Shown: positions 1 to 13,464 of the stretch, one piece after another
How positions within the stretch are numbered: the first letter of the stretch is position 1
How the letters are laid out: each line of letters opens with the position of its first letter
DNA from: Sciurus carolinensis
Taxonomy: Eukaryota; Chordata; Mammalia; Rodentia; Sciuridae
Direction: 5' to 3'
Assembly: GCF_902686445.1 (NCBI RefSeq)
Contig: NC_062219.1
Location: 40,327,056-40,391,055, forward strand
Length of the DNA: 64,000 nucleotides
Notes under the pieces: generated by a model
The model's database searches: none
What the model saw: the letters and a program-made list of their open reading frames with translations, nothing else
What the model was told of the DNA's origin: nothing
Translations under genes and position numbers: made by a program

Positions 1-2830
1 TACTGAGAGACAAAGTTCCAAGGTTTTTCTCTCAATTCTGGACCTTCAGAAAAGACCACCTACCTCCTAGCTTTCTTCAGGATTAGCTATAGGAAAAGTA
101 CTGATGCATCTGTTGCTAAGAATTGCAGTTCATGTTCTCCTTCTCATGGGTCCTGCTTCTCTCAGTCCATTGGATGTTATTCCCGGAAACATTCTCCAAT
201 AAATCATCTGCATCCAAGTCTGTATCTCAGTCTACTACCAAGGGAGCCCTCTAAATCAGGTGTGGTCATGAAAAGTAGGTATCAAAGGGGAACTTTGGGC
301 CTAGACCATGAGATGACTGGCAATAAGAACCTTATTGCTTGAAATACGTGGTGCAATGATCGTGCTTGGCAGGCATTTGCAATGAAACTCAACATTATTA
401 CTGGTATAAAACTAGACTTATTTAGTCACAGTTGAATGACCAACCTGTTGGCAAAAGAGTAGTGTTGAACCTCTAACAGGGAGAGACTCCTTGAGAGAAC
501 AAACAGCCAGTACATAACAAATAATTATGTTAGACCATGTGTGCTCTAAAAGTGGGAATGATTCATCTGGGCAGAATTTGAAACAGTCTGACTATGGATG
601 ACCTTTTTTGCTTCAGGCTTTGGGAAAACCACTCACTGAGGACTTATAGAATATTTGCTCTAACAACATGAGATCTCATAAAATGTTTCATTGGAGCAAG
701 GAATCTACATTATAGTTAAGGAAGGGGGCAGTCGGCATGTGCCTATAGAATCTATTGGTTCCACTGCACCTAGAAACTCCTAGCTTGACAGATCCATCCA
801 GCGTTTGAAGATGCACATGATGTGATAACTTGCAGATGCTATACAAGGCTAGGCATCTTTCTCTAGGATGTATAACTGTGCAGATAATGGGTTAACTTGG
901 AGATGATACTGTACAAAGCTAAGCATTGTTCTTTGGGATGTATAGTCCTGCATAAATGACTATTACATTGTGTTGTGTTCCCAGAAGGTAGAACATGTAG
1001 ATTCAGGAATAGAGAGGCAGAAGCAGAGCTGTCTTTCCAATGGAATTGGGGAATTTGTGCTTCCTGTTCCCACAAGTTATTCTCTGTGAACCTGGAGATC
1101 TTAGGCTCCTGAGAAGAATGCTTCCACTAGGGAAAAATGCAAGAATTCAAGTAAATGTACTCCTTGGCCATCACCTAGTCACTTTAGTCTCCTTAATCCA
1201 AGATAACAGCAGTGAAGAAAAGGAGTCTTTTCTTGGAAAGTGTAACAGATTGTGATCATCGGTGGGTCCAGGAAAGAAAGGTGAAACTGTGGGGCATCTC
1301 AAAAATCTCCATGCAGTTTTGGTGGCATTTCCTCAAAGCAGGTATAGCCACAGCCTGAGAGGCATGTTGAACAGTGGCTTAGATTCCCCAGGATAGAGGC
1401 TCTGGATCATCTAAAAGATAAATCATCTAAACCGATAAAGAAGCTACCTGAAATAGAATGTTCTGATAGAATAGATAGTAAAGAATGGAAACAATATGTA
1501 TCAATTGTTGTCCTGAGATCATCTGCAGCCATGGGACTGCAGTTCATCTCACTAATCTTGTAAATGCATCTTAGAAAAGAAACCAAAGACTAATGCAGTT
1601 GTTTCTAGGGCTGATATTATTAACTCAGGCAAGTGGATCTGTAGAGTACAAGGTCTCAACCAAAGAGAATTCTGGGGTGTGATGCCCAAATTTCCCTATC
1701 TGGGGTTAAGCACTTACTTTTCCAGTGTGGTTTATACTCCAGTCCCTCTCAAGGAATCGCACACACTCCTGGAGCCAAAGGGAATTGCTTTACTCAAGAT
1801 CATATCCCCTCCCATGCAGGTAGTCTACATTCAATGACAAGTTCACAGGGCATTACAAGGGCCTACACACTAGTCCCCCAATCCTTACATCTATGAAAAA
1901 CTATCATGGCTTTAGAGAGCCCCATCTCATCAAATGGTGCCTGTTTTGTAGATCCCGTTTTGTATCTGCTCAGTCCTGTTTTTGGTCTTAGACAGAAAAC
2001 TCCAATAATTTTGCTTCATGTAAATCTTTGTCTTAGAGTCTATATCCCAGGAAAGCTGAGCTATATGTGGAAATCACTCCAAGTTGTAGCAAAGAGAAAA
2101 TTTCTTGAATTTCTACAACAAAAGAAAGAGAGTGGGATTTCCTCAATCACTTTGGTGTGATTACTGTAAACATAAACAGAAATACTGATAGCACCATAAG
2201 AAATAAGCCAAAACAGAGTTTTATACATGTGAACATTTATATACCAGGATTCATACCTGAAAAACTCAATTATTTTAAAAATACATTGCAAATTTTAAAG
2301 AAAATCACACAGGTTGTGACTATTTCAAAGACCCAGAATATCCAGTAATACATCACTGATATCTGTACATAATCACACTAATCCTAGGCCCTGGAGTGTA
2401 GTATACGTAGACTCCTAAACAATATATTCATGCATTTAATTCTGCATTTTTCATCTGAGTTTCTTTCCATTTACATTGTTTTTCCCTTTCCTGTGCTTTT
2501 ATCTGCTATACACACCTACAAAAATCATACGCTTTTCCACATTAGAAGAAAGTTATGACATCCTGTGCTTTACAGATTACTTATTATTTTAAATGTGTGT
2601 GAATAGCTTTTTTATTATGAAAAAGAATGACATACAAAACCAGGATTCCTTCAAGAAATTGCTGCATATCCATTTTTATTCCAAACATATTCTTTTTCTC
2701 AATGCAAAGCAGCCTGAAGTTATATGGTTATTTGTGAGTGCATCCAAATACATATTTTAATTATCATTTCACAAGCTCTTTAATTTATTCCTGCCACTTT
2801 ATAGCTCTATGAGTATAACCTGGAATGATT
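1..2830. other. Unassigned intronic stretch, slightly GC-richer than neighbours
   Basis: No gene or firmly recognised repeat was seen. Short ORFs (up to 84 codons) have no recognisable domain. It carries an imperfect 67-bp tandem duplication (listed separately). Base composition up to about 1900 is less AT-rich than the flank, so an old retroviral or other transposon origin is possible but unproved. Confidence 0.4.
827..960. repeat. Imperfect tandem duplication, period about 67 bp
   Basis: Two adjacent copies start at 827 (aacttgcagatg) and 894 (aacttggagatg) and share blocks such as tacaa-gct-agcat, ggatgtata and gcaga/gcata. The copies are clearly diverged, so the duplication is old. Confidence 0.6.
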
Positions 2831-2839
2831 TTATGGGCA

Positions 2840-2958
2840 TTTGAAAATAATGGCTATCATTTATTATTAGTTCAATATGAACTAAATATTGCTTTAATAA
2901 TTTTCCATGATTGCCTCATTTAATCCTCAAACAACCATGTTAAGTGGGTACTATTATT
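2840..2958 (-). mobile_element. MIR SINE fragment
   Basis: The segment reads through a block like catttaatcctcaaacaacc followed by gtgggtactattatt, the antisense core of mammalian MIR. It is diverged and stops where a younger L1 tail begins. Confidence 0.55.
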
Positions 2959-2959
2959 G

Positions 2960-3152
2960 AAGGAAATGAGAGGGAGGGAGTATGAAAAATGGTGGAATGA
3001 GACAGACATCATTACCCTATGTACATGTATGATTATAAGAATGATATGAATCTACATCGTTTACAACTATAGAAATGAAATGATGTACCCCATTTGTGTA
3101 CAGTGAATCAAAATGCAGTCTATAAAAAATTTAAAAATAAATAAATAATTTT
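2960..3152 (+). mobile_element. Young-type L1 3' UTR fragment
   Basis: A purine-rich start (gaaatgagagggaggg), then tggtggaatgagacagacat and tgtacagtgaatcaaaatgc, ends in an A-rich tail. The same order recurs at 27.8, 39.6 (reverse), 58.3 and, with a variant end, 59.7 kb, so it is the 3' end of an L1 subfamily. Strongly 5'-truncated. Confidence 0.8.
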
Positions 3153-3170
3153 TTAAAAACTGAGTAGTAA

Positions 3171-3510
3171 ATAGACACAAGAATAGACTGTTCGATATCA
3201 CCTCTTCTGTTATAAATTGTACTAGATGTCCTAGGTTTCAGAGGGAAAATATGAAAAATATTAGAAGTTGGGAAGGAAGAAATTAAGATTTCATTATTCA
3301 TAGATGATATGTTTTTACAAGAGAACTGGCAAACAAATGATTAAAACTAATAAGAGTCAAGAATGAAGCATGATCAATATATAAAGTCAATTGCATTCCT
3401 ATACACAAGGAAAAATAGAAAAATATAATTTTAAAAGCTGTAGATTCTGGGAACTGTGGCTCATACTTGAGATATAGCCAGATAAAAATCCCTTTAGAAA
3501 GCAAATATAT
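3171..3510 (+). mobile_element. L1 ORF2 fragment (reverse transcriptase region)
   Basis: The sequence tcattattcatagatgatat corresponds to the SLFIDDM active-site box of L1 reverse transcriptase, followed by the usual downstream block with caattgcattcctatacaca. Many frame breaks; not coding. The right boundary is approximate. Confidence 0.65.
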
Positions 3511-3677
3511 CAATTAAAGAAAGGAAAAAAATCATAAGCTCCTTCATCAGAACTTGTTGACTGGGAATCACCATATATAAATACCAGATAATGGGCAGAG
3601 GTGGACAAACCCACTAACAGGGCTCAGCAGGGGAGCAACAAGAAATGAGGAATTTCCAATGAGTTCCAAGAGCCACA

Positions 3678-3734
3678 TCAAATCATACATAAAATTAATT
3701 CCCAGCTCAAATCATACATAAAATTAATTCCCAG
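3678..3734. repeat. Tandem duplication, 29-bp unit x2
   Basis: Near-perfect adjacent copies of a unit beginning tcaaatcatacataaaatta, the second one base short at its end. The high identity points to a recent slippage or duplication. Confidence 0.9.
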
Positions 3735-4639
3735 AAGGTAAAGACTACTCATTGGTCAGAATGCTAGATCTCAAAAGTTAGGAAGCTAAGGTCACTAAAA
3801 GAGGTACAGGTAGAAATGGGATTGAGGGCATGACTATGCTCACATATGTATTCCTGGAAGCACTGCAGTATTCAGCAAACAGAAATATCATATGGGGCAT
3901 ATTTGCATTCAAAAAATTATACCAGATAGCTTTATTTTGTCTGGCAACTCTAGTTCCATTATCACGGAACTATCTAGAAATATACAGCTCTACCCTGAAG
4001 GAACACTGCTGGGAGTCAGAGAAAAAAAATGTGCAAATCAAGAGTGCTAGAGGTAAGAAAGATCTGAGAGTTTCATAACTGCATCCAGAGCAGCAAATCT
4101 GAGTCCTGTAACTGCAAAATACACCGTTTGAAGAGAAGAAAACCATCTTGAAATCCAAGATGTGAGGTGACAACCATCCGGAATGAGTCTTAGCTCTACA
4201 CAAACATGGCTATGCAGAAATACCAAAAAGACTATGATCTGAGTCTTTCATGGCAACAAGAGGTAACACCTTGGAGTAGTGAAACTATGGAAGGCATTTC
4301 AGTCTATCTCTGCATCATTCTCTAGAGGAACCTCTTTCTAAAAGTCCTGAAAGTTGGGTGTTTTGTTTGTTTGTTTGTTTGCTTCTTTTGTTCTGTTCTT
4401 TTTAAACTAGGGGGAAAAAGTTGAAAATAAAATCCCAGTCAAAAACTGTAGCTATAAAAGATAAAAACCAAAACCTAACATTTCAAAATGAGTTAAAACA
4501 AATGAAGGAAATGGAGTTGTAAAAGAACAGAAAAAAATTAGCAAAGCTCAGAAATTACACAGTTAGAAGAAAAATACTTTTAAGTGGTGATGAACTGAAA
4601 AGGTGAATAGCTAAAGAAACACAATAAAGTAAATAAATA

Positions 4640-6080
4640 AAAATAAGGAAAGAGGCAAAGAAAATTGAAGAAAGTCTGATATATGCATGGGCAAGCTAAC
4701 AAACAAAACAGAAACCCAGAAATAAATCTATATTTCCATCTCCAACTGATTCTCAACAGAGGCACCAAAAGCATACACTGGAAAAAGAACAGCCTCTTCA
4801 ATAAATGATGCTGGGAAAACTAGATATTTGCATACAGAAATTCAAAACTTTACTTCTATTTCTCACCCAATTCAAAGCACAACGTAAAATGAAACACTTA
4901 AATGTGAGACGTGAAACCATGAAACTATTAAAATAAAATATACAGGAAACACTTCAAGAAATGATTATACGTAATGATTTTTTGGATAAACCCCCAAAGG
5001 ACAGGCAACAAATGGGAATGTGACAAAATGAAAACATTCTGTTCACCAAACGAAACGATTGACAGAATAAAAAACAACCTACAGTATTCAAGAAAACACT
5101 TACAAACTACACATCTAATTAGGGGTTAATGCCTGGAGTACACAAAGAACTCAAAAAACTCAACAAGAAAAAATCAAATAATTCAATTTAAAAATAAGTA
5201 AAAGATCTGAAAAGACAGTTCTCCAAAGAATGTCAAGTAGTCAACCAATTTCTGAAAAAATACTCACAATCATTTGCAAAGAAATGTAAATCCAAACCAC
5301 AATGAGATATTATTTCACCCATGTTAGAATGGTAATTCAAAAAGACAAAAATAACAAATGCTGGCAATGAAGTGGAGAAAATAACTCTCATATACTGTTG
5401 GTAAGAACATGAATTAAGAGAGCCATTATGGAGAACAGTATGGAGGTTCTTCAGAAAACTGAAAGGAGTTCTACTGTACTATCCAGCTGTCCCACTGCTG
5501 GGTATATATTCAAAGGAACTACAATCACAATATGAAAGCAATACCTGTATACCCATGTTTATTGCAGCACTATTCACAATAACTAAGATATAAAGTCACA
5601 TAGAGGCCATAACGCATAAATAGACCAACAAAATGTGGTCTCAGAATATTATTCAGGCATTAAAAATGACCAAAATCCTATCATTTGCAGCAAAATAAGT
5701 GGAATTAGAAGATGTTATGGTAAGTGAAATAATACACCAAAAGACAAAAATTGTGTGCTTATTCTCATATATAGATGGCAAAAATGTTGAATTAAATACA
5801 GAATCATGAATATTAGACTCTGGAAAGTGTGGGAGGGAGGTTGGATAATGGATACAGATATGGTTGGAAAGAATTAATAAATTTAAGTATCTATATCATA
5901 GGTCAAATTAACCTACTGTATATTTTATAATTTACTTGGAGGGAAGAGCTTGAAGTCTCCACATAAAAAGGAATGATAAGGAGATGGAAACACTAATTAC
6001 CCTCACTTGATCAGTACATATTATATGTACTTATGCAATATCACACTGTACCCATACATATGTACACTTAAAACATGATA
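4640..6080 (+). mobile_element. Ancient L1: 3' part of ORF2 plus 3' UTR
   Basis: In order: blocks for the ORF2 C-terminal region (ataaatgatgctgggaaaac; gttctccaaagaatgtcaag; accacaatgagatattattt; tggagaacagtatggaggtt; cccatgtttattgcagcact) and a 3' UTR with actaattaccctcacttgat. This matches the old L1M-type 3' end shared by placental mammals. Reading frames are broken throughout. Confidence 0.85.
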
Positions 6081-6099
6081 ATCAAACATTATTTAAGAC

Positions 6100-6180
6100 A
6101 AATTTAAGGAATTAGAAATGCTAACTACCCTTATTTAATCACTACATGTTGTATACATGTATAGAATTATTATACTTTAC
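6100..6180 (+). mobile_element. Second L1M-type 3' UTR end, tandem to the first
   Basis: The segment repeats in diverged form the 3' UTR block just upstream: tagaaatgctaactaccctt, then a match to the tcactacatgttgtatacatg block. Either a duplicated 3' end or a second truncated insertion. Confidence 0.5.
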
Positions 6181-9100
6181 TTCACAAATATATATGTATA
6201 TATGTAGATATACACATGTATATATAAACTGAAAGTACTAATAATAGAATGAATATATTTCTTAGAAGTGAATGTCATTTGGGGTAAAAATTTAAATAAA
6301 ATCTTGATAGGGTAAGAGACAACTAAATATGAGAACAAAGAGCTGATACTTTAAATAAAATGGGAATGTATCCAAATGTCAAGACAGTATTGATGATTTT
6401 AGCAATTAAAAGAGCAGTAGCCTACCACATATTTCACAAAAGAGCAAGTTCAGCTTTGCCTCAATTAACCCAGATTTCAACTCAAGGGCAAAAGGATCAT
6501 GAGTCAAATGGATCCTCCACAAATGCCAGAGAGTATAACATATTAGATCTGGTCACTGTTCAACATATTTTTGGAAGTTGAATTTAAAATGGTGTATTAA
6601 TTTATAGCTGCTAATTTCTCCACCTGATTATCTGCATGTTGCTAATTAAGCATGTAAAGCTAAATGTGAAAAACAGAATTAACAATCCACAAAAAAAAAT
6701 AAAAGGTAAAAAGAGTTGACGTTGGTTTTTCAAAAGAACAAAGGGCAGAGTGAAAATTAATTTGTTCTGCCCTTCCACCCAGATGCATAATAGGAGACTC
6801 AGGGGACAAATTCAGTGAAATTCAAGGGCAGGATATTTAAAATAATGGGCATATTTATTTGTCCAGTCTGTGTAAATTTTAGCACCCAGTTATTAGAGGT
6901 CACGAAAACAAGATATCTGAAATTCAAAAGAGCAAAATAATTTCTTAAGTCATAAAAACATTTGTAGCAAAGATAATGGTATAAATAAAATTATATTGCC
7001 ATACTTCAGAAAGCATAAATAAATCATTTGATAAAAATCACCTATCATTTGATAAAAATCACCTATCACCCATGATATGTGATAGGGTTAAACTACATGT
7101 TTTTTGCAGTATTCAGAGTTCCTATTGCTGAATATAGAGGTAAGTAGACCGCTCTTATTTGTTAGCTAATGAAACATGTCCTATATCCTCAGGGGCAAAA
7201 CAGATATGGAACCAGCATTTGCATTCCTCTAAATTTGAATGTCACAGTGGAAGACGTCAATATATTGGGTTACGACTAGAAATTGAAGTGGACTTGAGCT
7301 GATATTCTTCCTATGTACAGTTTTTATAATTCAGCAAGGCACATATTCTCTTGGTAATAGTTTTCCTATGTGTACAATGAGTGTACTCAAGCTTATCACT
7401 TATTTCTGGGGACTGTGTAGGCTGACTGTGGTTGTGTCTTCTCATGCCATCTCAGTAGGGCACATACATGTAAAAAGGACCTGTAGACCCCAAATGGCCT
7501 GCCTATTTCACTATCACTCAGAGTAAAGAAGCAAGCACCTCTGCTTACAGAAATAATTACATCAAAACAGAATAAACATGAAGATGGAAATGTTCACTTG
7601 TGCTTCTTGGGTAAGTATAATCCTTGGAGTTGTTTACTGTGTCAATCTTAGAATCTCTGTTCCTTGGGCCTAAGAATGAGAGGGAAGGAATGGCCTTCTG
7701 ATCTGGTGGTGGACCTTTGATCACAGGTGGATGGAGAGACTCCCTGCTCTTTTGAATGTCAACACTCTTTGGTTCCATATCTAGTGCTAAGGCTCTTGTT
7801 GTTTTGATTTCAGCACAATTCCTCATCAGGTGCAGATGGATTAACCAGATTCTCAGTTAAGCTGGGGAGTTTTAGTCCAAAGAGAAATAAGCTGAAGGAA
7901 AGAAAACAAAGTAAAAGTGTAGTAGACAGGGAAATTTTAAAAAGAAAAATCAATGGCAGAAGAATTGTAAAAAATAACAATAGTCTTTGAATGTAAGCAA
8001 CAACCAAAAGTTTGCCACAAAGCTGTCCTTCCTTTAAGAATTACCAGGAATAATTTATTTATAGATGAGGAAAATGTTGCTAAAGTGAAAATCCATAATG
8101 TGCTTCACTTTTTCCAAAAATGATTTGGAATAAATGTCACAAACAGACATAAAATGCAGCAAACAAGATAAATTATTTCAATTGCTGAGGAAAAAGTGAG
8201 AAAAAGTCTGGAAAATTTTCAAAATTAAGGGGCCTTAACCCATCATAAGAAAAACACAGCAAAACATCAATAATAATTAGTACTACATTCATAATCTCTT
8301 TAGGTCTTGGATAGCATTTTCTTAGAGAAGTAATGTAGCGTTGCTCACATTTATTATTCAATCTATGAAAAACTTCACAAATGCCAAAACTATTTCATGA
8401 GGCTTTAGCAAAGAACATGGTATTGAAATTCTGAATAGGAATGATTTGTACTTAGCATTTCTCTGGCATTAGAGAAATGATTGGAAATTTTTCTTTTAAT
8501 TAAAACTGTCAGCATGGAAGGATTTAAGGATGATCAGAACAAATCCAACCAGCAAACTTCATTAGCCAAGAAAGTTACAGAAAAAGTAAAAAGCACTATT
8601 TACTAGTATTAAAAGAAATAGGTCTACATATTAAGCATATTTGGTGGGTTATCACAAATATATTGGATCCAACTAAAAGAGGAATGAAAACTCTTCAACT
8701 AAAGTTTCACAAGTTGTGAATAACCTAGTAGTTTGAGGACTGAATAACTACATGAATGTTTTGCTCTAGTATTTCTCTTAGCATGAAGAAATACATTCAT
8801 TTTAAAGGCCTGTAAATTAAGAAAATTAGTGAGTTGTTTTTCTTCCCTCCTTTGCAGTTTACATTAAAATAGTTTCTTACAAGATGATAAAGAATGATTT
8901 TTATTTTAACTTCTCTTAGTTACCTCAGTTAAAAGACAGGAGTGCAATGGTTATGACACAGGCTATCTCGTGTGTTCAAAACAAGACCAGTCAAACTCTC
9001 ACAGTGAAGGACATTTCTCATGCTCTTTCGATCATTTCATCTAAGTAGTAGAAATGCAAGTTCTTTAGAAACTTGAATCAGTATCAAGTACCTGAACTTC

Positions 9101-12030
9101 TTGTTCTGAATGTTTTTAAAAAAGCAAAGGATGAAGACTTCAGTGTAAAACTTGCATATGGTAGAAACTCTTGGAGTACTTGATTCTCAGGGCCTAAGCC
9201 TGGGAAGCCTGAGAAGGCTAGGTTGGTGACAGCAGAGTGCGTGAAGGGTTGGCTCCTGTAGGGCAGTGCTCTAACAAGCTTTTGAAAAATGTGGCTGCAG
9301 GGACCACTCCTGAAATACATCATCACCGTGTATTAAACTCCCTTCTTTTGGAGTTCCACTGCTATGGAAGTTGAGGACATTTTACTTTTCATAGAAAAAG
9401 ATAAACAAACTTAACATATACTAAATATATTTAACATATATTGCTGCTTTCCCAGCCTGCCTGGGTCTTTAAATTCTGGAAGCTATCTAGGGTTGATTAC
9501 GTCACCTTATTGCTTTTTCCCTGGTCCTCTGTAAAAGCACATCTGCTACCAACTTTTGAAACTCTTCTAAAACAATCATCTTTACACAAGAAGTTTTACC
9601 TGAAAATTATTTTTTAGAACTTTCTTAATATCCCTCTTTTCAACTATCATTTACTTTTACAGAATTCATTAAAGTATAAGTAATTATAAATTACTTCTCT
9701 AACCTTATGACTTTCATACATTCAGTACTTGAAATGTGACTATGTAAATTATCGTGTATATTAATGAGACAGATGTGGCTATGTCATAAGGTCTGCTTAA
9801 TTTACACTGATTACACTGACTCTATCTATCCATCGACCCATCAATCATTTCTTTTTGTGCTGATATTCATTCCTGTCTCACAATGACATATGTATAGTTA
9901 TGAGAGTGAATAAGAAATTTAATGATTATTTGATTACATTGCACTATGTTGATACTTAGCCTCCTAGTTGCAATGTTCTAGGAAAAAATTCACCCATCTT
10001 CTGACAGAAATATTTCAAGTTGGCCCACCAATTCTCTGAGATTTTAATAGCAGTTCTTAATTTAAAAGAAAAATGAGATTAGGTTTGAATAAGAAGAGAT
10101 ACAGACAATGAGAGTTAAGGGTAATATTTCATGCACATTCTTCCATTTCTTACTATAATATAAAAAGAACTGGACATTGCTCTAAAGGTGTATTTTTGGA
10201 AGCAAAGTCAGGACATACAAGAGGATAGTGTCTTTTCTCCACTGTATTCAGTGAACAAAGAACCAGTGCAGTATAATTCATATTTGGAGATTCAACACTT
10301 TGGAACATTAATCCTCTGCCAGTTCTATTCATATGCTAAGTCCTCACAATTGAAGTCATGTCTTTAATATGTTGATTCTCTAGACACCAGAAAAGATTTT
10401 AGGCTCTTAGCAACTTTTGATCCATGAATAATTTTACACATGTCAATTACTTTCAAAATTGTAAGTTTCTTCAGTTTTATGAGGTTTTCCTTTTGTGCTC
10501 CTATCCTGAGTAAAATAATTTTCTAATGCTTCTCCCCTTTTCTGACATTGTAACTGTTTCTTTCTATAAATAATACCTGTTCATTTGCTTTTGATATACC
10601 TATTGAAAAAGATCCATAGATTTATCTTTATGAAGTGATTCCTGTCACTTCGTAACCCTATGTATGGGAAGTATGGATGACTTTATTGATTAGTTCCCAA
10701 GCACCAGACCACCAAACATGTTGGTTGGGAGACCTTACAGATCTTATGAATATAGGTACATCTACCTTTTAATGTAGTTGCCAAAACACAGTTCTTCCTG
10801 AAATACATATTATTATTAATAATAATATAGTGAAAACAATATGCCATGTACACTTATTTGTGGCCAATAGTAATTATGTATTATGTTAAGAACTTGTATA
10901 ATTATTATATCAAATATTCCACATTAGACATTTTATTTTAATCTTAGGGAAACTGATTAAAGGCCTCTATGTTTAATTGGAAATATTCATACTGTGTACC
11001 AGGTACTCATGAGATAGGATTCCTGGTGAATGCATCTTGAAACAGAAGCAACTTAGTCTAGTAGAACATTCCAATGAATTCACACATGAATCCTGTAATG
11101 GATATTGCACTGGTACTTTTGAACAGTTTCTCTTTGGCTGGAGGCACCCATTCGAGTTGCTAGGAATGTTGGTTGTTGAGGCCTCACATTGAGTCCCCCA
11201 CAAAGGGACTGCTTTGGTCAAGATTGCACCCACTTCCAAAGTCAGTTGATAGCTATTGGATGGCTGATACAGTGTTGATAGAAAGGTCTCAATGGCATAA
11301 CTCTGATGGCTGTGCCTGCTCCAGAGCCACTCACGGGATGAACTGAGGCTTCATGTGCAATAGCATCTACTTGGACTTGGATCCTCTCTGTCTCTCTTCC
11401 TTGCAAGTGTGTCTCCCACAGCATCTCAGAAGATGTTTCTAAGAAACACAATCCAAGAAAACTTTGCACACTCCATCAGAGCAATTTTTAATGGAAATTA
11501 ATTTAAAAAGAGCATAAAACACCAAGTGCTAAACATGAAGTTCTGAATATATTTTTCTATTAATAATTTGTTATAATTTAAAAGATAATGCAAATCTCTG
11601 AGACTTTTAAAAAGTTTTTGAATATGTAATGGATCTTGAGGAATAATTTTCTATAAGCTGAATTAAACTTCTAAGAAACAAAGACAGGCAGAAAGTACTT
11701 CATGCTTTCAAGAGTAAAAGCAACAGGCTTATATGTTCCTGACAACCAATCTACCTATGCTCCTTCAGTCTTCTCCCACTCCAAGAGAATCTCTTATAGA
11801 GACTGGGGATAATCATCAGGAAGAGAGACTGGCATCTCATTCAATAGGAAATTTTCTGCAACAGACTTGCTGATGGGCACTCAGTACCTTAAAGTTTGTG
11901 GAGGAGGGGAGAAGTTAAAAAGATTGAGCCACAGTGGATTTCCTGCACTGAAATCTGATTTTGCCATGATGAAAGTGCTGAAGGATCCTTAAGGAAACAA
12001 CATATACTATCTCCCAAAGAACCACCACAG
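6181..12030. other. Unique-looking intron with few recognisable repeats
   Basis: No exon was recognised. There are small AT-rich simple repeats near 6184-6230 and 10805-10830 and a 21-bp tandem duplication at 7023. An 89-codon minus-strand ORF at 7557-7826 and blocks near 9080-9330 and 10980-11480 are less AT-rich than their surroundings but match no family I know. Confidence 0.4.
7023..7064. repeat. Tandem duplication, 21-bp unit x2
   Basis: Two perfect adjacent copies of a unit beginning atcatttgataaaaatcacc. Confidence 0.9.
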
Positions 12031-12035
12031 GATAC

Positions 12036-12620
12036 TACGGAGAGTGGTGACAAAGGATGGGAGAGGTAGTGACTGATATGGGGGGTCTCTGATGACCTCA
12101 TGGCTGTGGCATGCCTGGTGCCTGGGAATATTCTTGTGCCTTTGCTGTGTGGTAATGCCCTGCATGAGGAGGCTCTGTGTAAGAGTCCTGTGGGCCCTGA
12201 CCTTGATCTCAGGCACATTCCTCCTGGGTGTAGAGAAATTCTTATGCTAGACAACCAAAATGTTTCACCACCTCCATTACTCCTGAGCTACTTTGCAGTA
12301 ACTTTAAACAATGGACTTTCTTGAGAGCTACACAAAGCTGCTACCATTGCACTTCACAATTGTGCATTGTAACTGCAGAAAAGCTACATAGATGTCTAGT
12401 TTTTGTAACTTTCCTAAATACAAAGAATAATGCTTGCTTGATTTTTAACCTGATCATGAGACATATATATATAAAGATTGCTGGCATAAGTCTTTAGATC
12501 TGCTCCATTAGAGAGTAGCACTCCACCTGATCCCCACTGTTTATCTTCAAAATCTGTTTGTGTGTCTTTATTTTTCTAAGGTCTCATTGCCCTCCCTGGA
12601 ACCTGCAAGTTTGGCCATGC
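12036..12620 (+). mobile_element. Solo LTR-like element, copy 1 of a local pair
   Basis: Paralogous, in the same orientation and with high identity by eye, to 15167-15654 plus 16226-16335. It carries an ATAAAG signal near 12470, a CT-rich 3' part, and an end near ggaacctgca. No gag or pol remains are attached, so a solo LTR is the simplest reading. Exact ends and class were not settled; in copy 2 the start reads TGTAGAG, here TACGGAG. Antisense ORFs here are shadows. Confidence 0.6.
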
Positions 12621-12624
12621 TGGA

Positions 12625-13242
12625 TATGGCAGAATACAGCTTCAAAAGTTTCAATAATCAATAGCAAGAGAACCACAATACCACCAATTAAACTAAATGA
12701 ACACTTCTCAAAAGAAGAAATAAAAATGACCAACAAATACATGAAAAAATATTCAACATCATTAACAATTAGAGGAATGGAAATCAAAACTATACAGATT
12801 TCATCTCACTACAGTCAGAATGGCAGTCATCAAGAATAAAATTATTAATGCTGGAGTTAAAGTGGAGAAAAAGAAACATTTTTTACACTGTTGATGGGAT
12901 TGTAATTTAGTACACTATGGAAATCAGTATGGAGGTTCCTCAAAAGACTAGGCATGCAACCACTGTATGACCCAGCTATACCACTCCTCAAGTATTTATC
13001 CTAAAGCATTAAGGTCATCATACAATAGTGATACATGCATACCCATGTTTATAGCAACACAATTCACAATAGCCAAACTATGAAGCCAAACTATGTGTCT
13101 GTCAATGAATAAATGGATAAAGAAAATGTTGTACATATGTATACAATAAGTTTTATTCAGTCATAAAGAAGAATGAAAGTATGTTATTTGCAGGAAAATG
13201 GATGGAATTTGAGAATTTTAAGTTAAGTGAAATAAGTCAAAC
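12625..13242 (+). mobile_element. L1 ORF2 3' part, left of a nested SINE
   Basis: Recognisable L1 C-terminal ORF2 blocks in order: caaaagaagaaataaaaatg, tttcatctcactacagtcag, agtatggaggttcctcaaaa, cccatgtttatagcaacaca. It begins only a few bases after LTR copy 1 ends and resumes at 13465 after the SINE. Confidence 0.85.
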
Positions 13243-13419
13243 AGAGCTCGGCCCAGTGGGCCATGCCTGTAATCCCAACAGCTCAGGAGGCTGAAGCAGG
13301 AGGATTGCAAGCCTCAGCAACAGTGAGGCCATAAGCAACTGAGTGAGACCTGTCTCTAAATAAAATACAAGAAAGGGTGGGGGATGTGGTTAAGTGCCCC
13401 TGAGTTCAATCCCTGGTAT

Positions 13420-13457
<38 letters not shown>
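13243..13457 (+). mobile_element. B1-dID SINE nested in L1
   Basis: The left half is 7SL/B1-like (catgcctgtaatcccaacag), the right half ID-like (gggggatgtggttaagtgcc), and a run of about 36 A closes it. A perfect 9-bp target-site duplication, aagtcaaac, flanks it (13234-13242 and 13456-13464). It splits the surrounding L1, so it is younger. Confidence 0.92.
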
Positions 13458-13460
<3 letters not shown>

Positions 13461-13464
13461 AAAC

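Noticed and set aside
11889..12254. 121-codon minus-strand ORF with a near-copy at 15163-15384
   Set aside because: The similarity comes from the two paralogous LTR-like elements; the frame is antisense to them and broken in copy 2.
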